A DNA stretch of 40,068 bases from Burkholderiales bacterium (GCA_035543335.1 DASZZH010000010.1:1-40068); one strand, 5' to 3'. Counted from the stretch's first letter, positions 22,961 through 32,986 are shown. The notes: a model not told the origin generated them from the letters alone. Numbers and translations are program-made.

Positions 22961-24191
22961 TCAGCACAGTGGCAAGCCACAGTAACAGCCCCATGCTGGT
23001 AATGTCGGTGGCGGTAGTGAGGAAAATGCTCGACGCTGCCGCCGGATCGGCCCCCAGTTTTTTCAGGGTAATCGGCACCATGGCGCCGGAAATACCGCTG
23101 GCGACGCAGCTGCCCACCATAGCGAGAAACACCACCAAACCCAGTAAGACAGCGTGAGGATTGCTTTGCAGCACTCCGGTTATGTACATCCCGATGCCGG
23201 CGGTCAGCCCGACAAGAGTTCCGTTCAATAGCCCGAGCCAGGCTTCTTTCGTGACCTGCACTTTCTCTTGGCCCGCCTTGAGTTCACCCAGGGTCATGCC
23301 GCGCAGGGTGACTGCCAGCGCTTGGCAGCCGGTATTGCCTGATTGCCCGGCGAGCACCGGCAGGAACAGTGCCAGAATGACCAGCCGGTCCAGCGTGTCC
23401 TGGAACAGCCCGACCACCACGGCATCAAGAAACGCGGTGAGCAGGTTGAACTGCAGCCAGGGATGGCGGAACTTGAAGCTGCTCAGCCAGGGCGTGGAAA
23501 GTCGCTCCTCTTTTTCCACGCCGACCATGATGCCGGGCTGGGCGCTGATTTCAAACGCTTCGGCCAGAAACATCGCCTGTCCGCGCACCAGCCCCACCAG
23601 GTGTCCCTGTTCGTCGCACACCGGATACACCGGAAAATGGTAGTTGAGGACGAGCTTCATCGCGCCCGCCAAGGGCATCTCCGGTTTTAGGAAAAACACG
23701 TCCCTCAGCATCAGCTCTTCCAGCCGTTGTGATTTTTCGGCGAACAACAGGTCGCGCATGGTGATGATGCCAAGCAGTTTGCCGCTTTCATCCGTAACAT
23801 AGCCGTAGGTGATGAAGACGGTTTTAATCAAGTGGCGCAGTTTCTTGATGGTTTCGTTTACGGTGAGTTGCGGGCTGAATACGGCAAAAGCCGGATCCAT
23901 CAGCTTGCCGAGGCTGCCTTCGGGGTAGGCTTTGTTGCACAGCCACTGACGTGCGTATTCGGGAGGCGCGGCCTTGAGAACCTCCTCGGCCAGCCTGCTG
24001 GAAAATTCTTGGAGTAGCGACTGGGTGGTGCCCGGGTTAAGCTCGATGAGCAGCTTGGCGACGAGATCGGCAGGTTTGTTTTTTAGGAGCTTGACCGCTT
24101 CGTGCGCGGGCCGCTGCCTAATTTCCACCAGCAAGACCTTGCGCCGCTCTTCGGTCCATTCCCGGGCTGCTGCCACTTGTTGTTTGCGCAT
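22950..24191 (-). CDS. mgtE: Magnesium transporter MgtE
   Basis: 413 residues from ATG 24191, where AGGGAG precedes the start; the upstream open frame has no coding character. N-terminal helical domain (MgtE_N: LLKNKPADLVAKLLIELNP), two CBS domains (VNETIKKLRHLIK...LLGIITMRDLLF, and the second with YPVCDEQGHLVGLVRG) that sense cytosolic Mg2+, and a five-helix membrane domain with VLAGQSGNTGCQALAV and the Asp in the last helix (TTATDITSMGLLLWLA). A channel-like Mg2+ importer. It is somewhat shorter than classical MgtE (about 450) mainly at the N-terminal domain. It lies 76 nt downstream of yajQ, possibly in the same transcript. Confidence 0.9.
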   Translation of the reverse strand: MRKQQVAAAREWTEERRKVLLVEIRQRPAHEAVKLLKNKPADLVAKLLIELNPGTTQSLLQEFSSRLAEEVLKAAPPEYARQWLCNKAYPEGSLGKLMDPAFAVFSPQLTVNETIKKLRHLIKTVFITYGYVTDESGKLLGIITMRDLLFAEKSQRLEELMLRDVFFLKPEMPLAGAMKLVLNYHFPVYPVCDEQGHLVGLVRGQAMFLAEAFEISAQPGIMVGVEKEERLSTPWLSSFKFRHPWLQFNLLTAFLDAVVVGLFQDTLDRLVILALFLPVLAGQSGNTGCQALAVTLRGMTLGELKAGQEKVQVTKEAWLGLLNGTLVGLTAGIGMYITGVLQSNPHAVLLGLVVFLAMVGSCVASGISGAMVPITLKKLGADPAAASSIFLTTATDITSMGLLLWLATVLIKA

Positions 24192-24267
24192 GTTCAACTC
24201 CCTTTGAATGCATTTGGAATAACACCAGACTATTCCGGGCAATCGTAAGAGAAGTAGCAGGCGCTGT

Positions 24268-24753
24268 CTACTCCCGGAAGTTAATGAACTGCAACGGGAA
24301 GTCGGTGACAGATTTGCGCACCAGCTGGATGGCCTCTTGCAGCGCGTCTTTCTTGGCGCCGGTGACGCGCACCGCGTCGCCCTGGATGCCCGCCTGCGCC
24401 TTAAGCTTGCTGTCCTTGATAAGCTTGACGATTTTCTTGGCGAGCTCGGTCTCCACTCCGACCTTGAGGGTGAGGATCTGCTTGACCTTGCCGCCGCTGA
24501 TATTTTCAATGGAGCCTTTGCTCATGCAGCGGGTGTCGACGCCGCGCTTGGCGAGCTTGCCGTTCAGCACGTCGAGCAATTGGCCCAGCTTGAATTCATC
24601 GTCGGCGAAAGCGCTAAGAACATATTCGTTCTGTTCCACCCGGGCCTCCGAGCCCTTGAAGTCGAAACGGTTGGATATTTCGCGGTTGCACTGGTCTACC
24701 GCGTTTTTTACTTCCTGTTTGTTGACTTGGGAGACGATGTCGAATGACGGCAT
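24268..24753 (-). CDS. yajQ: YajQ-family cyclic-di-GMP/nucleotide-binding protein
   Basis: 161 residues, standard length. It starts [21 protein letters not shown] and has [13 protein letters not shown] (about 25-37), [16 protein letters not shown] and the C-terminal [17 protein letters not shown]...PLQFINFRE, all diagnostic of YajQ (DUF520). Two ferredoxin-like domains. Some members bind cyclic di-GMP and act with transcription factors; others bind nucleotides or tRNA. Its partner here is unknown. A pair of palindromic repeats lies upstream. Confidence 0.95.
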   Translation of the reverse strand: MPSFDIVSQVNKQEVKNAVDQCNREISNRFDFKGSEARVEQNEYVLSAFADDEFKLGQLLDVLNGKLAKRGVDTRCMSKGSIENISGGKVKQILTLKVGVETELAKKIVKLIKDSKLKAQAGIQGDAVRVTGAKKDALQEAIQLVRKSVTDFPLQFINFRE

Positions 24754-24810
24754 GATTCATTCCTTTACCCGCAATCACCGCACGGTGGACAGAAAAAACC
24801 AAAAATCTTC

Positions 24811-24893
24811 AGCCACAGAGGACACAGAGATCACAGAGAAAGAACTAACAATCCTGTCTTACTCGCTGTGCTTTTGTGTTCTCTGTGGCCAAT
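24811..24893. repeat. Palindromic CCACAGAG repeat, copy 1
   Basis: Begins AGCCACAGAGGACACAGAG and ends CTCTGTGGCCAAT, which makes an imperfect inverted repeat over 83 bp. A second copy starts 103 bp further on. It lies between yajQ and argG. This 'CACAGAG..CTCTGTG' repeat type is common in environmental bacterial genomes. Confidence 0.65.
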
Positions 24894-24913
24894 CAGCACA
24901 ACCTGCAGTCTTC

Positions 24914-24996
24914 AGCCACAGAGTTCACAGAGAGCGCGGAGAAAAACTGACAAGTTCTGCCTTACCTCTGTGTGCTCTGTGTCCTCTGTGGCCAAT
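24914..24996. repeat. Palindromic CCACAGAG repeat, copy 2
   Basis: AGCCACAGAGTTCACAGAG at the left and GTCCTCTGTGGCCAAT at the right; the same length (83 bp) and orientation as the first copy, with divergence mostly in the middle. Together the two occupy nearly all of the 269-nt gap between yajQ and argG. Confidence 0.65.
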
Positions 24997-25022
24997 GCTT
25001 TTGTCTTTAATGTTTTGGTGGT

Positions 25023-26240
25023 TCACGACTTATTTTTCAGCTTCGCGGCGATGCGCAGCCTGAGCGCATTCAACTTGATGAAGCCCGCCGCGTCCTTCTG
25101 GTTATAGGCGCCTTGGTCGTCCTCGAAGGTCGCGATTTTCGGATCGAACAGCGAATGGGTCTTGGACTGGCGGCCGGCGACGGCTACGTTGCCTTTGTAC
25201 AGCTTGACCCGCACCGTGCCGTTCACGCCGGTCTGCGAGGCGTCAATCATCTGCTGCAACAGCTGGCGCTCGGGGCTGAACCAATAACCGTTGTAAATCA
25301 GCGAGGCGTAGCGCGGCATCAGATCATCCTTAAGGTGTGCCACCTCGCGGTCGAGTGTGATGGACTCAATCGCCCGGTGCGCCTTGAGCATGATGGCGCC
25401 GCCCGGCGTTTCATAGCAGCCGCGCGATTTCATGCCGACGTAGCGGTTTTCCACTAGGTCCAGCCGCCCGATGCCATGCTTGGCGCCGGCGCGATTGAGC
25501 GCTCCCAGCGCTTCGGCGGGGGTGAGCCGCACGCCGTTGACGCCGACGATGTCGCCTTTTTCATATTCCAGCTCGAGGTATTCCGGCTGGTCCGGCGCCT
25601 TTTCCGGCGCCACCGTCCAGCGCCACATGCTTTCTTCCGGTTCCTTGGATGGATCTTCCAGTCTGCGGCCCTCGTAGGAAATATGCAGCAGGTTGGCGTC
25701 CATGCTGTAAGGCGAGCCGCCCGGCTGCTGCGCCTCGACCGGAATGCCGTGTTTTTTCGCATACGCCAGCAGTTTCTCGCGCGAGGTGAGGTCCCATTCG
25801 CGCCAGGGCGCAATCACCCGGATGTTGGGCTCGAGCGCGTAATAGCCGAGCTCGAAGCGCACTTGGTCATTGCCCTTGCCGGTAGCGCCATGCGCCACCG
25901 CATCCGCCTGGGTCTGCCGCGCGATTTCGATTTGCCATTTGGCGATCAGCGGCCGCGCGATGCTAGTGCCGAGCAGGTATTCCCCCTCGTAGCTGGCGTT
26001 CGCCCGGAACATCGGAAACACGAAATCGCGCACGAATTCCTCGCGCAGGTCAACGATGAATATTTCCCTGACCCCGAGCTGCTGCGCCTTGGCGCGCGCT
26101 GGCTTCAGCTCCCCGCCCTGGCCGATGTCGGCGGTGAAGGTCACCACCTCGCATTTATAGGTGTCCTGCAGCCATTTCAAAATGACCGAGGTGTCCAGCC
26201 CGCCGGAATAGGCGAGCACCACTTTTTTGATGTCGCTCAT
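25023..26240 (-). CDS. argG: Argininosuccinate synthase
   Basis: 405 residues from ATG 26240. It joins citrulline and aspartate with ATP, the seventh step of arginine synthesis. P-loop-like N-type ATP motif [10 protein letters not shown] (about 10-19), then [16 protein letters not shown] (about 115-130), [11 protein letters not shown] and the C-terminal [14 protein letters not shown] are diagnostic. The start is chosen for the universal [14 protein letters not shown] beginning; it overlaps the argF stop by 4 nt (ATGA). Confidence 0.97.
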   Translation of the reverse strand: MSDIKKVVLAYSGGLDTSVILKWLQDTYKCEVVTFTADIGQGGELKPARAKAQQLGVREIFIVDLREEFVRDFVFPMFRANASYEGEYLLGTSIARPLIAKWQIEIARQTQADAVAHGATGKGNDQVRFELGYYALEPNIRVIAPWREWDLTSREKLLAYAKKHGIPVEAQQPGGSPYSMDANLLHISYEGRRLEDPSKEPEESMWRWTVAPEKAPDQPEYLELEYEKGDIVGVNGVRLTPAEALGALNRAGAKHGIGRLDLVENRYVGMKSRGCYETPGGAIMLKAHRAIESITLDREVAHLKDDLMPRYASLIYNGYWFSPERQLLQQMIDASQTGVNGTVRVKLYKGNVAVAGRQSKTHSLFDPKIATFEDDQGAYNQKDAAGFIKLNALRLRIAAKLKNKS

Positions 26241-27154
26241 TTGATTTTTCCTAACAGCAAATATTCCATCAAAGCCTTTTGCGTGTGCAGCCGGTTCTCC
26301 GCCTCGTCCCACACCGCGCTTTGCGGGCCGTCGATGACTTCCGCCGCCACTTCCTCGCCGCGGTGCGCGGGCAGGCAGTGCATGAACAACGCGTTGGGCT
26401 TGGCGAGCGCCATCATTTCCTCGTCCACGCGGAAATCGGCGAAGACTTTCTTGCGCTCTTTGGTTTCCCTTTCATAGCCCATGCTGGTCCAGACGTCGGT
26501 GGTAACCAAATCGGCGCCGCGCACCGCATCGTGCGGGTCGGTGAAACATTCGAGGTGCATGCTGGCGTAGCTTTCCCCGCGCCCGGGCTCGAGTTCATAT
26601 CCAGGCGGGGTGGCCACATGGAAATTGAAGTCGAACAGCTTCGCCGCCTGCAGCCAGGAGTTGCACACGTTGTTGGAATCGCCCACCCAAGCCACGGTCT
26701 TGCCGCGTATCGAGCCGCGGTGCTCAATGTAGGTAAAAATATCGGCGAGGATCTGGCAGGGGTGATATTCGTTGGTGAGCCCGTTAATCACCGGCACCCG
26801 CGAATGCCCGGCAAAGCGCTCGATGATGCTCTGATCGTAAGTGCGGATCATCACGATGTCCACCATGCGCGACAGCACCTGCGCCACGTCCTCGATCGGT
26901 TCGCCGCGCGAAAGCTGGGTGTCACGCGGGGAAAGAAACATCGCCGAGCCGCCCAGCTGGTTCATGCCCGTCTCGAAGGAGACGCGCGTGCGCGTCGAGC
27001 TTTTCTCGAAGATCATCGCCATGGTTTTACCGATAAGCGGCTGATAAAGTTCCCCGCGCGCTTGCCTGGCCTTGAGGGTGCGCGCGCGCTCGAACAGATA
27101 CTCGAACTCGTGGAGCTCGAAATCCTTGAATTGGAGAAAATGTCTGACCTGCAT
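26237..27154 (-). CDS. argF: Ornithine carbamoyltransferase
   Basis: 305 residues from ATG 27154 ([11 protein letters not shown]). It transfers the carbamoyl group to ornithine to give citrulline. Carbamoyl phosphate site [13 protein letters not shown] (about 50-62), ornithine-side motifs HPCQILAD (about 130) and DVWTSMGYE, and the catalytic [10 protein letters not shown] (about 258, with Cys) are present. It lies 10 nt after argD and overlaps argG: a compact argDFG operon. Confidence 0.97.
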   Translation of the reverse strand: MQVRHFLQFKDFELHEFEYLFERARTLKARQARGELYQPLIGKTMAMIFEKSSTRTRVSFETGMNQLGGSAMFLSPRDTQLSRGEPIEDVAQVLSRMVDIVMIRTYDQSIIERFAGHSRVPVINGLTNEYHPCQILADIFTYIEHRGSIRGKTVAWVGDSNNVCNSWLQAAKLFDFNFHVATPPGYELEPGRGESYASMHLECFTDPHDAVRGADLVTTDVWTSMGYERETKERKKVFADFRVDEEMMALAKPNALFMHCLPAHRGEEVAAEVIDGPQSAVWDEAENRLHTQKALMEYLLLGKIK

Positions 27155-27164
27155 GGGCGGTGTC

Positions 27165-28367
27165 TCAGGCGCGGGCCTGGGCCGCGGCGCCCGGTTCCAC
27201 AAATTGCCGAATGAGGCCGCTTAATATGTCGATGAGTTGCTGCGCCTCGGCTTCGCGCATGACCAGCGGCGGCAACAGCCGGATCACGTTTTCCGCAGTC
27301 ACGTTAATGAGCAAGCCTTGTTCGAGCGCCAGCTTGACGAGATCGCCGCAAGGCTGCGCGAGCTCGATGCCTATCATCAAGCCTTCGCCGCGGATTTGCA
27401 CCACGTCTTTCGCGCCCGCGAGCTTCTCCGCAAAACCATTGCGGATGAATTCGCCGAGCTTCACCGCATGCGGCATCAGGTTTTCTTCTTCAATAACCGC
27501 CAATGTGGTGAGCGCCGCGGTGCAGGCGAGTGGGCTCCCGCCGAAAGTCGAACCGTGATTGCCCGGCTTGAACACATCGGCGGCCTGGCCTGCCGCAAGA
27601 CACGCGCCAATCGGCACGCCCGAGCCCAGACCCTTGGCGAGCGTCATCACCTCCGGCGTGATTCCCGAATGCTGGTGAGCGAACCATTTGCCGGTGCGGC
27701 CGATGCCGCTTTGCACTTCGTCAAGCATCAACAGCCAGCCGTGCTCGTCGCAAACGCGGCGCAGGCCTTGGAAGTAGGCGGGCAGGGGCAGCGGCACGCG
27801 TATCCCGGCTTCGCCCTGAATCGGTTCCACCAGCACGGCGACGATGTTTTTGTTGTGGCTCGCCACTTGCGCCACCGCATCCACATCGTTGTAGGGAACG
27901 CGCGCAAAGCCGCCCATCAGCGGCTCAAACCCCGCCTGCACCCGCCGCGAGCCGGTGGCGGAGAGCGTCGCCATGGTGCGCCCGTGGAAACTTTTTTCCA
28001 TGACGATGATGGTTGGATTATCGATGCCTTTCTGGTGGCCATATAGCCGCGCCAGCTTGATCGCCGCTTCATTGGCTTCCGCCCCCGAAGTGCAGAAAAA
28101 CACCTGGTCCATATGAGCGAGGCCGGCCAGCCTTGCCGCCAATTCTTCCTGCTTTTGCACTTGGTACAGATTGGAGGTGTGAATCAGCGTATGCACCTGC
28201 TCGGCGAGCGCTTTTACCAATTTGGGGTGCGCATGGCCGAGACCGTTCACCGCGATGCCGGCGACGGCGTCGAGGTAGCGTTTGTTTTGCCCGTCCCACA
28301 ACCATACGCCTTCGCCACGGACGAAGGCGACCGGCAACCGGGTATAGGTGTTCATCAGATGCGACAT
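27165..28367 (-). CDS. argD: Acetylornithine aminotransferase
   Basis: 400 residues from ATG 28367; an in-frame ATG four codons later is an alternative. A class III PLP-dependent aminotransferase: FFCTSGAEANEAAIKLARLY (PLP phosphate), FHGRT, LMLDEVQSGIGRTG (Asp to PLP nitrogen) and TLAKGLGSGVPIGA with the Schiff-base Lys (about residue 250), then GNHGSTFGGSPLA. It converts N-acetylglutamate semialdehyde to N-acetylornithine, possibly also the succinyl-diaminopimelate analogue. First gene of argDFG. Weak ribosome-binding site; no ArgR-type box was identified in the 80 nt upstream. Confidence 0.95.
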   Translation of the reverse strand: MSHLMNTYTRLPVAFVRGEGVWLWDGQNKRYLDAVAGIAVNGLGHAHPKLVKALAEQVHTLIHTSNLYQVQKQEELAARLAGLAHMDQVFFCTSGAEANEAAIKLARLYGHQKGIDNPTIIVMEKSFHGRTMATLSATGSRRVQAGFEPLMGGFARVPYNDVDAVAQVASHNKNIVAVLVEPIQGEAGIRVPLPLPAYFQGLRRVCDEHGWLLMLDEVQSGIGRTGKWFAHQHSGITPEVMTLAKGLGSGVPIGACLAAGQAADVFKPGNHGSTFGGSPLACTAALTTLAVIEEENLMPHAVKLGEFIRNGFAEKLAGAKDVVQIRGEGLMIGIELAQPCGDLVKLALEQGLLINVTAENVIRLLPPLVMREAEAQQLIDILSGLIRQFVEPGAAAQARA

Positions 28368-28447
28368 AACGTTTACCGAAAAACAAATGCACACGGGAGC
28401 ATGCGCCGCCGTGTGCCGGGGTTTATCAAATCAATATCTTCGTTAAA

Positions 28448-30451
28448 TTATACGCTTGTTGCAAGAAAATTATTCACGCAGCCGCTCAGACTCTTTTCCT
28501 CGGCTTTGGTGAGAGTGCGCAGGGTGGGCAGATAACCGTCGAAAACAATGCCGTGCAGCTCGACCCGTTTCTGGCTGCGCAGCAAACCCACCAGGTAGTG
28601 GATGGTTTCGGTGGTAATCATCTGTCCCGGCACCAGCACCGGAATGCCGGGCGGGTAGGGGACGATCTGGTCGGCGCAGACCTTGCCGGAGAGCGCGGTA
28701 TTGACCCGGTCTTTCTCGTCCACCAGCGGCGAGAGTTCCCCGCCGCAATAGAAAGCGTCGCGCGGCAGGTACTTGAGGTGGGTGAAGCGCGGGATTTCAG
28801 GCGTCACATAAAGCCGGCGCGGCGCGCGGCCCTCGCGCGCGACGCGCATCAGAGCGTCATACAGGCGCGACACCTTGCTGCGCGTGGTGCCAATGGTAAG
28901 GAGCAGCGTCAGCGTATTAAACGTGGATTTTTCCACCTGGATGTTGAAGCGGTCGAACAGTTCGCGCTGCAAATCTTCCACGGTATAGCCGCAGCGCGAA
29001 ATGTCCACGGTGACCTTGGTGGGGTCGAGCCGGATGTTGTCCGTTTTCACTTCGTCGGGCAGCAGATCGTCGAGCTCGAGCACGCGGAACACCCCGGTGG
29101 AATTGATTTGCTCGCGCAGTTCCTTCGCCAGTCCCAGCGTTCTCGAGAGCAGCTTGTAGCCTTCCATCACCGCCTGCTTGCGCGCGATGTCGAGGCTCGC
29201 GATCATCGTGTATTGCGGACTAGTGGAGGCGTGCATGTTGAAGTTTTCGCGGAAGATGTGCTCCTTGAAATCCGGGTCGTTGACGTGAATCATCGAGGCT
29301 TGCGAAAACGCCGAGAGCACCTTGTGCGTGCTTTGCGTGGCGTAATCGGCGCCGGCTTCCAGCGCGGTGGGACGGAACTCGGGGTGAAAGCGCGCAAAGC
29401 CGTACCAGGCTTCGTCTATCACCATCTTGATGCCTTTTGCGTGCGCGGCATCGATGATGGGTTTCAAATCGTAGCGCAAGCCGTCGTAAGTGCAGCTGGT
29501 CAGCACCAGTGCTTCGGCATCGGGATGCTCCTCGATGGCTTTCAGAATGGTGCGCTTCGGCACCGGGCCGAACAGTCCGAATTTGCGGTTGACCGAGGAA
29601 TCGAGATAAACCGGATGCGCGCCGGAGAGCACCACGCCGTGGTGCACGGATTTATGGCAGTTGCGGTCGAACAAAAGCTTTTCGCCGGGAGCGATCAGCG
29701 TCTGGAAAATCACCTTGTTGGCGGTGGAGGTGCCGTTGGTGGCGAAAAACGTGCGCCGTGCGCCAAAAGCCTTGGCTGCGATTTTCTGCGCCTCCAGAAT
29801 CACGCCGGTGGGCTGCATCAACGAATCGAGCATCGGCACCGACACCGACAAATCCGCATCGAACACATGCTCGCCGGTGAATTCGTAGAAATCGCTGATC
29901 CACGGGCTGTCGCGCAAACTGTCGCCACTGGAGTGCCCCGGCGAATGCCAGGCGTCCTTGGCCATCAGCACATAGCTTTTCAACTGGTCGTAAAACGGCG
30001 TGTGCGCTTTCTCCTGAATTTGCGCATTGAGAATCCGGTACATGCCGCGGTAATCGCGCTCTTCGCGGTAAAAATAACCATCAACTGATTCCGCGAACAG
30101 CGTGCCCACCACCTGGTCTTCCTGCTCCTTGGCGATCAGGATGTAGACGTCAAGCTCGGGACGGAAGCGGGTGATTCGCTGCACCAGCTTCAGCGCCGAC
30201 ATCTGCTTGGAGCGCGAGCTGTTCTGTCCGTCATTTTTCAGGGTGTAGAGCGTGTCGTCCACCACCACTGCCTGCAGGTCGCCGTCTTCTTCAATCGCGC
30301 GCAGCGCCTCGCGCACGGTGGCGACGCCGGTGAAAGTGATGCCGAGAGGATTATCGAGCGCGCGCGCCGCGGCATTAAGGCCCTTGATGAGCTCCTTCAG
30401 GACCAGTTTTTCGTCGTTGATGACGAGGATGCGGCTTACCGGCTTGCGCAT
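28448..30451 (-). CDS. Orn/Lys/Arg decarboxylase, class I (PLP-dependent)
   Basis: 667 residues. The N-terminal ~130 residues form a receiver-like wing domain (ILVINDEKLVLKELIKGLNA; LQAVVVDDTLYTL). The PLP domain has FFATNGTSTANKVIFQTL, DRNCHKSVHHG (His stacking on PLP), VIDEAWYGFARFHP (Asp) and the Schiff-base Lys in TQSTHKVLSAFSQ; a C-terminal domain ends PPGIPVLVPGQMIT. These mark the large bacterial ornithine/lysine/arginine decarboxylases that make putrescine, cadaverine or agmatine. It is shorter than the inducible E. coli enzymes (710-755). No antiporter gene is adjacent, so a biosynthetic polyamine role fits better than acid resistance. Next to the arg operon, but 80 nt apart. Confidence 0.9.
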   Translation of the reverse strand: MRKPVSRILVINDEKLVLKELIKGLNAAARALDNPLGITFTGVATVREALRAIEEDGDLQAVVVDDTLYTLKNDGQNSSRSKQMSALKLVQRITRFRPELDVYILIAKEQEDQVVGTLFAESVDGYFYREERDYRGMYRILNAQIQEKAHTPFYDQLKSYVLMAKDAWHSPGHSSGDSLRDSPWISDFYEFTGEHVFDADLSVSVPMLDSLMQPTGVILEAQKIAAKAFGARRTFFATNGTSTANKVIFQTLIAPGEKLLFDRNCHKSVHHGVVLSGAHPVYLDSSVNRKFGLFGPVPKRTILKAIEEHPDAEALVLTSCTYDGLRYDLKPIIDAAHAKGIKMVIDEAWYGFARFHPEFRPTALEAGADYATQSTHKVLSAFSQASMIHVNDPDFKEHIFRENFNMHASTSPQYTMIASLDIARKQAVMEGYKLLSRTLGLAKELREQINSTGVFRVLELDDLLPDEVKTDNIRLDPTKVTVDISRCGYTVEDLQRELFDRFNIQVEKSTFNTLTLLLTIGTTRSKVSRLYDALMRVAREGRAPRRLYVTPEIPRFTHLKYLPRDAFYCGGELSPLVDEKDRVNTALSGKVCADQIVPYPPGIPVLVPGQMITTETIHYLVGLLRSQKRVELHGIVFDGYLPTLRTLTKAEEKSLSGCVNNFLATSV

Positions 30452-30524
30452 GACTGTTGCGGATTAAAAAAGACGCTTTATGCGCCAAATGCGTGCGCAA
30501 TGCAAGCCCCGGTTATAATGAGCC

Positions 30525-30644
30525 GTGCCAAAAACTACTTCCAACAGTTTGCCGGCGGAAATCATCATCCATGGGATCACCGTAAACTGTCAGATCTTCC
30601 GGCCCAGCGACTGGCCGGCTGAGTTATTGGCAATACATTTGGCT
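30525..30644 (+). pseudogene. Truncated DUF3579 gene
   Basis: From GTG 30525 the frame reads AEIIIHGITVNCQIFRPSDWP, which matches the N-terminal part of the DUF3579 family (xIIIxGITxDGxxFRPSDWAERL). The similarity ends about codon 32, where a palindromic repeat begins (30645), and the remaining ~60 residues of the family are missing; the frame continues through unrelated sequence to 30740. A TATAAT at 30513-30518 lies close upstream. DUF3579 genes are typically found between rpsT and the arg genes in betaproteobacteria, so the relic is at its ancestral position. Confidence 0.65.
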
Positions 30645-30677
30645 CCGTTCGCTCTTCGACGCGCTCAGAGCGAACGG
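30645..30677. repeat. REP-like palindrome
   Basis: CCGTTCGCTCT (30645-30655) and AGAGCGAACGG (30667-30677) are a perfect 11-bp inverted repeat; the loop TTCGACGCGCT type is related to the pair at 10625-10680. It interrupts the DUF3579 relic. Confidence 0.7.
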
Positions 30678-30736
30678 ACGCAAGGACTCACCACCAACAC
30701 GAAAATCCGGAATAAGCGGGTTGTGCGAAGAGGTAC

Positions 30737-31000
30737 TTAAGCCATTGCCCGGATGGCTTGTGACAGGCGGCTCTTGTGGCGGGCGACGTGGTTCTTGTGA
30801 ACGATTTTTTTGTCGGCGATGGAATCCACCACCGGCACGGCCTGCTTGAAAGCGGCTTGCGCCGCGGCCTTGTCGCCGGCAGCAATGGCTTTGCGCACAT
30901 TCTTGATGGCGGTGCGTAGCTCGGTGCGCAGTCCCGCGTTGTGCTGGCGCCGCGTCTCGGCTTGCCGGGCACGTTTCTTGGCGGATGCGATATTGGCCAT
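30737..31000 (-). CDS. rpsT: 30S ribosomal protein S20
   Basis: 87 residues, standard length. [21 protein letters not shown] at the N-terminus, [14 protein letters not shown], then [19 protein letters not shown]: the S20 signature. It binds 16S rRNA early in 30S assembly. The start at 31000 is fixed by the conserved MANIxSAKKR. Divergent from murJ with 76 nt between the start codons, a common proteobacterial arrangement. Confidence 0.97.
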   Translation of the reverse strand: MANIASAKKRARQAETRRQHNAGLRTELRTAIKNVRKAIAAGDKAAAQAAFKQAVPVVDSIADKKIVHKNHVARHKSRLSQAIRAMA

Positions 31001-31076
31001 GTAAACACCTAAAACCGTGAAAGGGCGAAATGATACGTTTGTTCGGGCTTCTTTGCAACCACCATCCGGGCCCGCT

Positions 31077-32615
31077 ATGAATTTGTTAAAGACACTCGCC
31101 ACGGTCAGTAGCATGACCCTGATCTCCCGCATCCTGGGTTTTGTCAGGGACACTGTGATCGCCCGGATTTTCGGGGCGGGATTGTTCGCCGACGCGTTCT
31201 TCGTCGCTTTCCGCATCCCCAATCTGCTGCGCCGGCTGTTTGCCGAAGGCGCGTTCTCGCAGGCTTTCGTGCCGATACTCGCCGAATACAAGAACCAGCG
31301 CGGCGAGGCCGCGACCCGGCTTCTGGTGGACCATGTCTCGGGAACACTCGCGCTCGCCTTGTTGGTGGCGACGGCGCTCGGAGTGGTGGCGGCGCCCGTC
31401 ATTGTTTACATCAGCGCGCCGGGATTTTCCGCCATGCCCGATAAATTCGCCATCACGGTGGAGCTGCTGCGCATCACCTTCCCCTATATTTTGTTTATCT
31501 CGCTGGTGTCGCTGGCCGGAGGCATCCTCAACACCTGGAGCAAGTTTTCGGTGCCGGCGTTCACCCCGGTGCTGCTTAATCTTTCGTTCATCGCCTGCGC
31601 CTTGTGGCTTGCGCCCTATGTGAACCCGCCGGTGAAAGCGCTGGCCTGGGCGGTGTTCATCGGCGGGGTGCTGCAGCTTGCATTTCAAATCCCGCATCTC
31701 GCACGCCTGGGCTTGCTGCCGCGCTTCCGGCTCAATTTCCGCGACGAAGGGGTGTGGCGTATTCTCAAGCTCATGGGGCCGGCGGTGTTCGGCGTTTCCA
31801 TCAGCCAGTTGAGCCTGCTGATCAACACCATTTTTGCTTCGTTTCTAGTGACGGGGAGCGTGTCCTGGCTGTATTACGCCGACCGGCTGATGGAATTTCC
31901 CGCCGGCATGCTGGGCGTGGCTTTGGGCACAATCCTGCTGCCCAGCCTCTCCAAACATTATGTTGACCAATCCGGCGCAGAATACACCAAGCTTCTCGAC
32001 TGGGGTCTGCGGCTTACCTTATTGCTGGCGCTGCCCGCGGCGGCGGCCCTGGCGCTGCTTGCGGTGCCGCTGATTGCCACGTTGTTTTATTATGGCGCGT
32101 TCACCGCCAACGACGTGTGGATGACGCGGCAGGCGCTCATCGCCTACAGCGTGGGGCTTTTGGGAATGATCTTTGTTAAAGTACTGGCGCCGGGTTTTTA
32201 CGCCAGGCAAAACATCAAGACGCCTGTGAAAATCGCCATCGTCACGCTCGCCGCGACGCAACTCATGAATCTGATTTTCATCTGGCATTTGAAACACGCG
32301 GGACTTGCCCTGGCGATTGCGCTGGGCGCGTGTTTGAACGCTGGGCTTCTGTATTTTTATTTGCGCCGGTCCGGCGCCTACCGGCCGCAGCCCGGCTGGG
32401 CGGCGTTCACGCTGAAAGTTTTGCTGGCGATTTATGTGATGGCGGCGGTATTGTGGCTTGCGTCCGGAACCGACGCAGCGTGGCTGGCTCAAGCCGCCGC
32501 GGGCCGGGCGGCGAAGCTCGCGTGGGTGGTTTTGCTCGGCGCAGCGTCGTACTTTGCTTCGCTGTGGGTGATGGGCTTTCGCTTAAAGGATTTCAGCAAG
32601 CGCGCGGCGGAATAG
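31077..32615 (+). CDS. murJ: Lipid II flippase MurJ
   Basis: 512 residues from ATG 31077 ([21 protein letters not shown]). Fourteen-helix MOP-superfamily protein; [36 protein letters not shown] (about 45-66) and the later [27 protein letters not shown] are characteristic. It flips lipid-linked peptidoglycan precursor to the periplasmic side and is normally essential. The later [20 protein letters not shown] motif is also conserved. Ribosome-binding site weak. Confidence 0.95.
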   Translation: MNLLKTLATVSSMTLISRILGFVRDTVIARIFGAGLFADAFFVAFRIPNLLRRLFAEGAFSQAFVPILAEYKNQRGEAATRLLVDHVSGTLALALLVATALGVVAAPVIVYISAPGFSAMPDKFAITVELLRITFPYILFISLVSLAGGILNTWSKFSVPAFTPVLLNLSFIACALWLAPYVNPPVKALAWAVFIGGVLQLAFQIPHLARLGLLPRFRLNFRDEGVWRILKLMGPAVFGVSISQLSLLINTIFASFLVTGSVSWLYYADRLMEFPAGMLGVALGTILLPSLSKHYVDQSGAEYTKLLDWGLRLTLLLALPAAAALALLAVPLIATLFYYGAFTANDVWMTRQALIAYSVGLLGMIFVKVLAPGFYARQNIKTPVKIAIVTLAATQLMNLIFIWHLKHAGLALAIALGACLNAGLLYFYLRRSGAYRPQPGWAAFTLKVLLAIYVMAAVLWLASGTDAAWLAQAAAGRAAKLAWVVLLGAASYFASLWVMGFRLKDFSKRAAE

Positions 32616-32665
32616 CGGTTGAACATGAGGTAGGGTAGGCTATTGGGAATTAGGCAAGGTTTTTC

Positions 32666-32887
32666 ATGCACGCCAAAAAACTGACAATCTCGATTAAGAC
32701 TTCCTCGCTCAAATTCATCGGGGAATACCTTAAGGTGCACGGCTTTAAAACCCGTTCGCAGGTCATCGAAAAAGCCATCGCCCTGCTGCGCGAACAGGAG
32801 TTGGAGTCGGATTCCCGCGAAGCCGCAGAGGAAAACGAGCCGCTTTCGGAACTTCCGGTCGCCGAACATCTTAAGGAAAAAGACTAA
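32666..32887 (+). CDS. Small ribbon-helix-helix-like protein
   Basis: 73 residues. The first 45 have the beta-alpha-alpha pattern of ribbon-helix-helix DNA-binding proteins: KKLTISIKTSSLKFIGEYLKV, HGFKTRSQVIEKAIALLREQE. The C-terminal 25 residues are very acidic (EAAEENEPLSELP), as in antitoxins whose tail binds a toxin. No toxin-like ORF is next to it: downstream is a 99-nt gap, then cysB on the other strand. It may be an orphan antitoxin or a small regulator. AAGG lies a few nt before the ATG. Confidence 0.65.
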   Translation: MHAKKLTISIKTSSLKFIGEYLKVHGFKTRSQVIEKAIALLREQELESDSREAAEENEPLSELPVAEHLKEKD

Positions 32888-32986
32888 TAAAAACACATAT
32901 TAAGTAACTTTTTCCCTATGGCCGCGCCGCAGGAGATCGAAATCTCGTCGCGCGCAATGTTGATGCGTATGACTTCGGATTTTCGT

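Noticed and set aside
24192-24509. N-terminal extension of MgtE by 106 residues
   Set aside because: The extension is Ser/Arg-rich, antisense to yajQ and lacks a start signal; ATG 24191 has a good ribosome-binding site.
25476-26477. Long plus-strand frames opposite argG and argF (also opposite the decarboxylase, the permeases and the Rieske gene)
   Set aside because: They are mirror frames of strongly supported genes in GC-rich DNA, with no family motifs.
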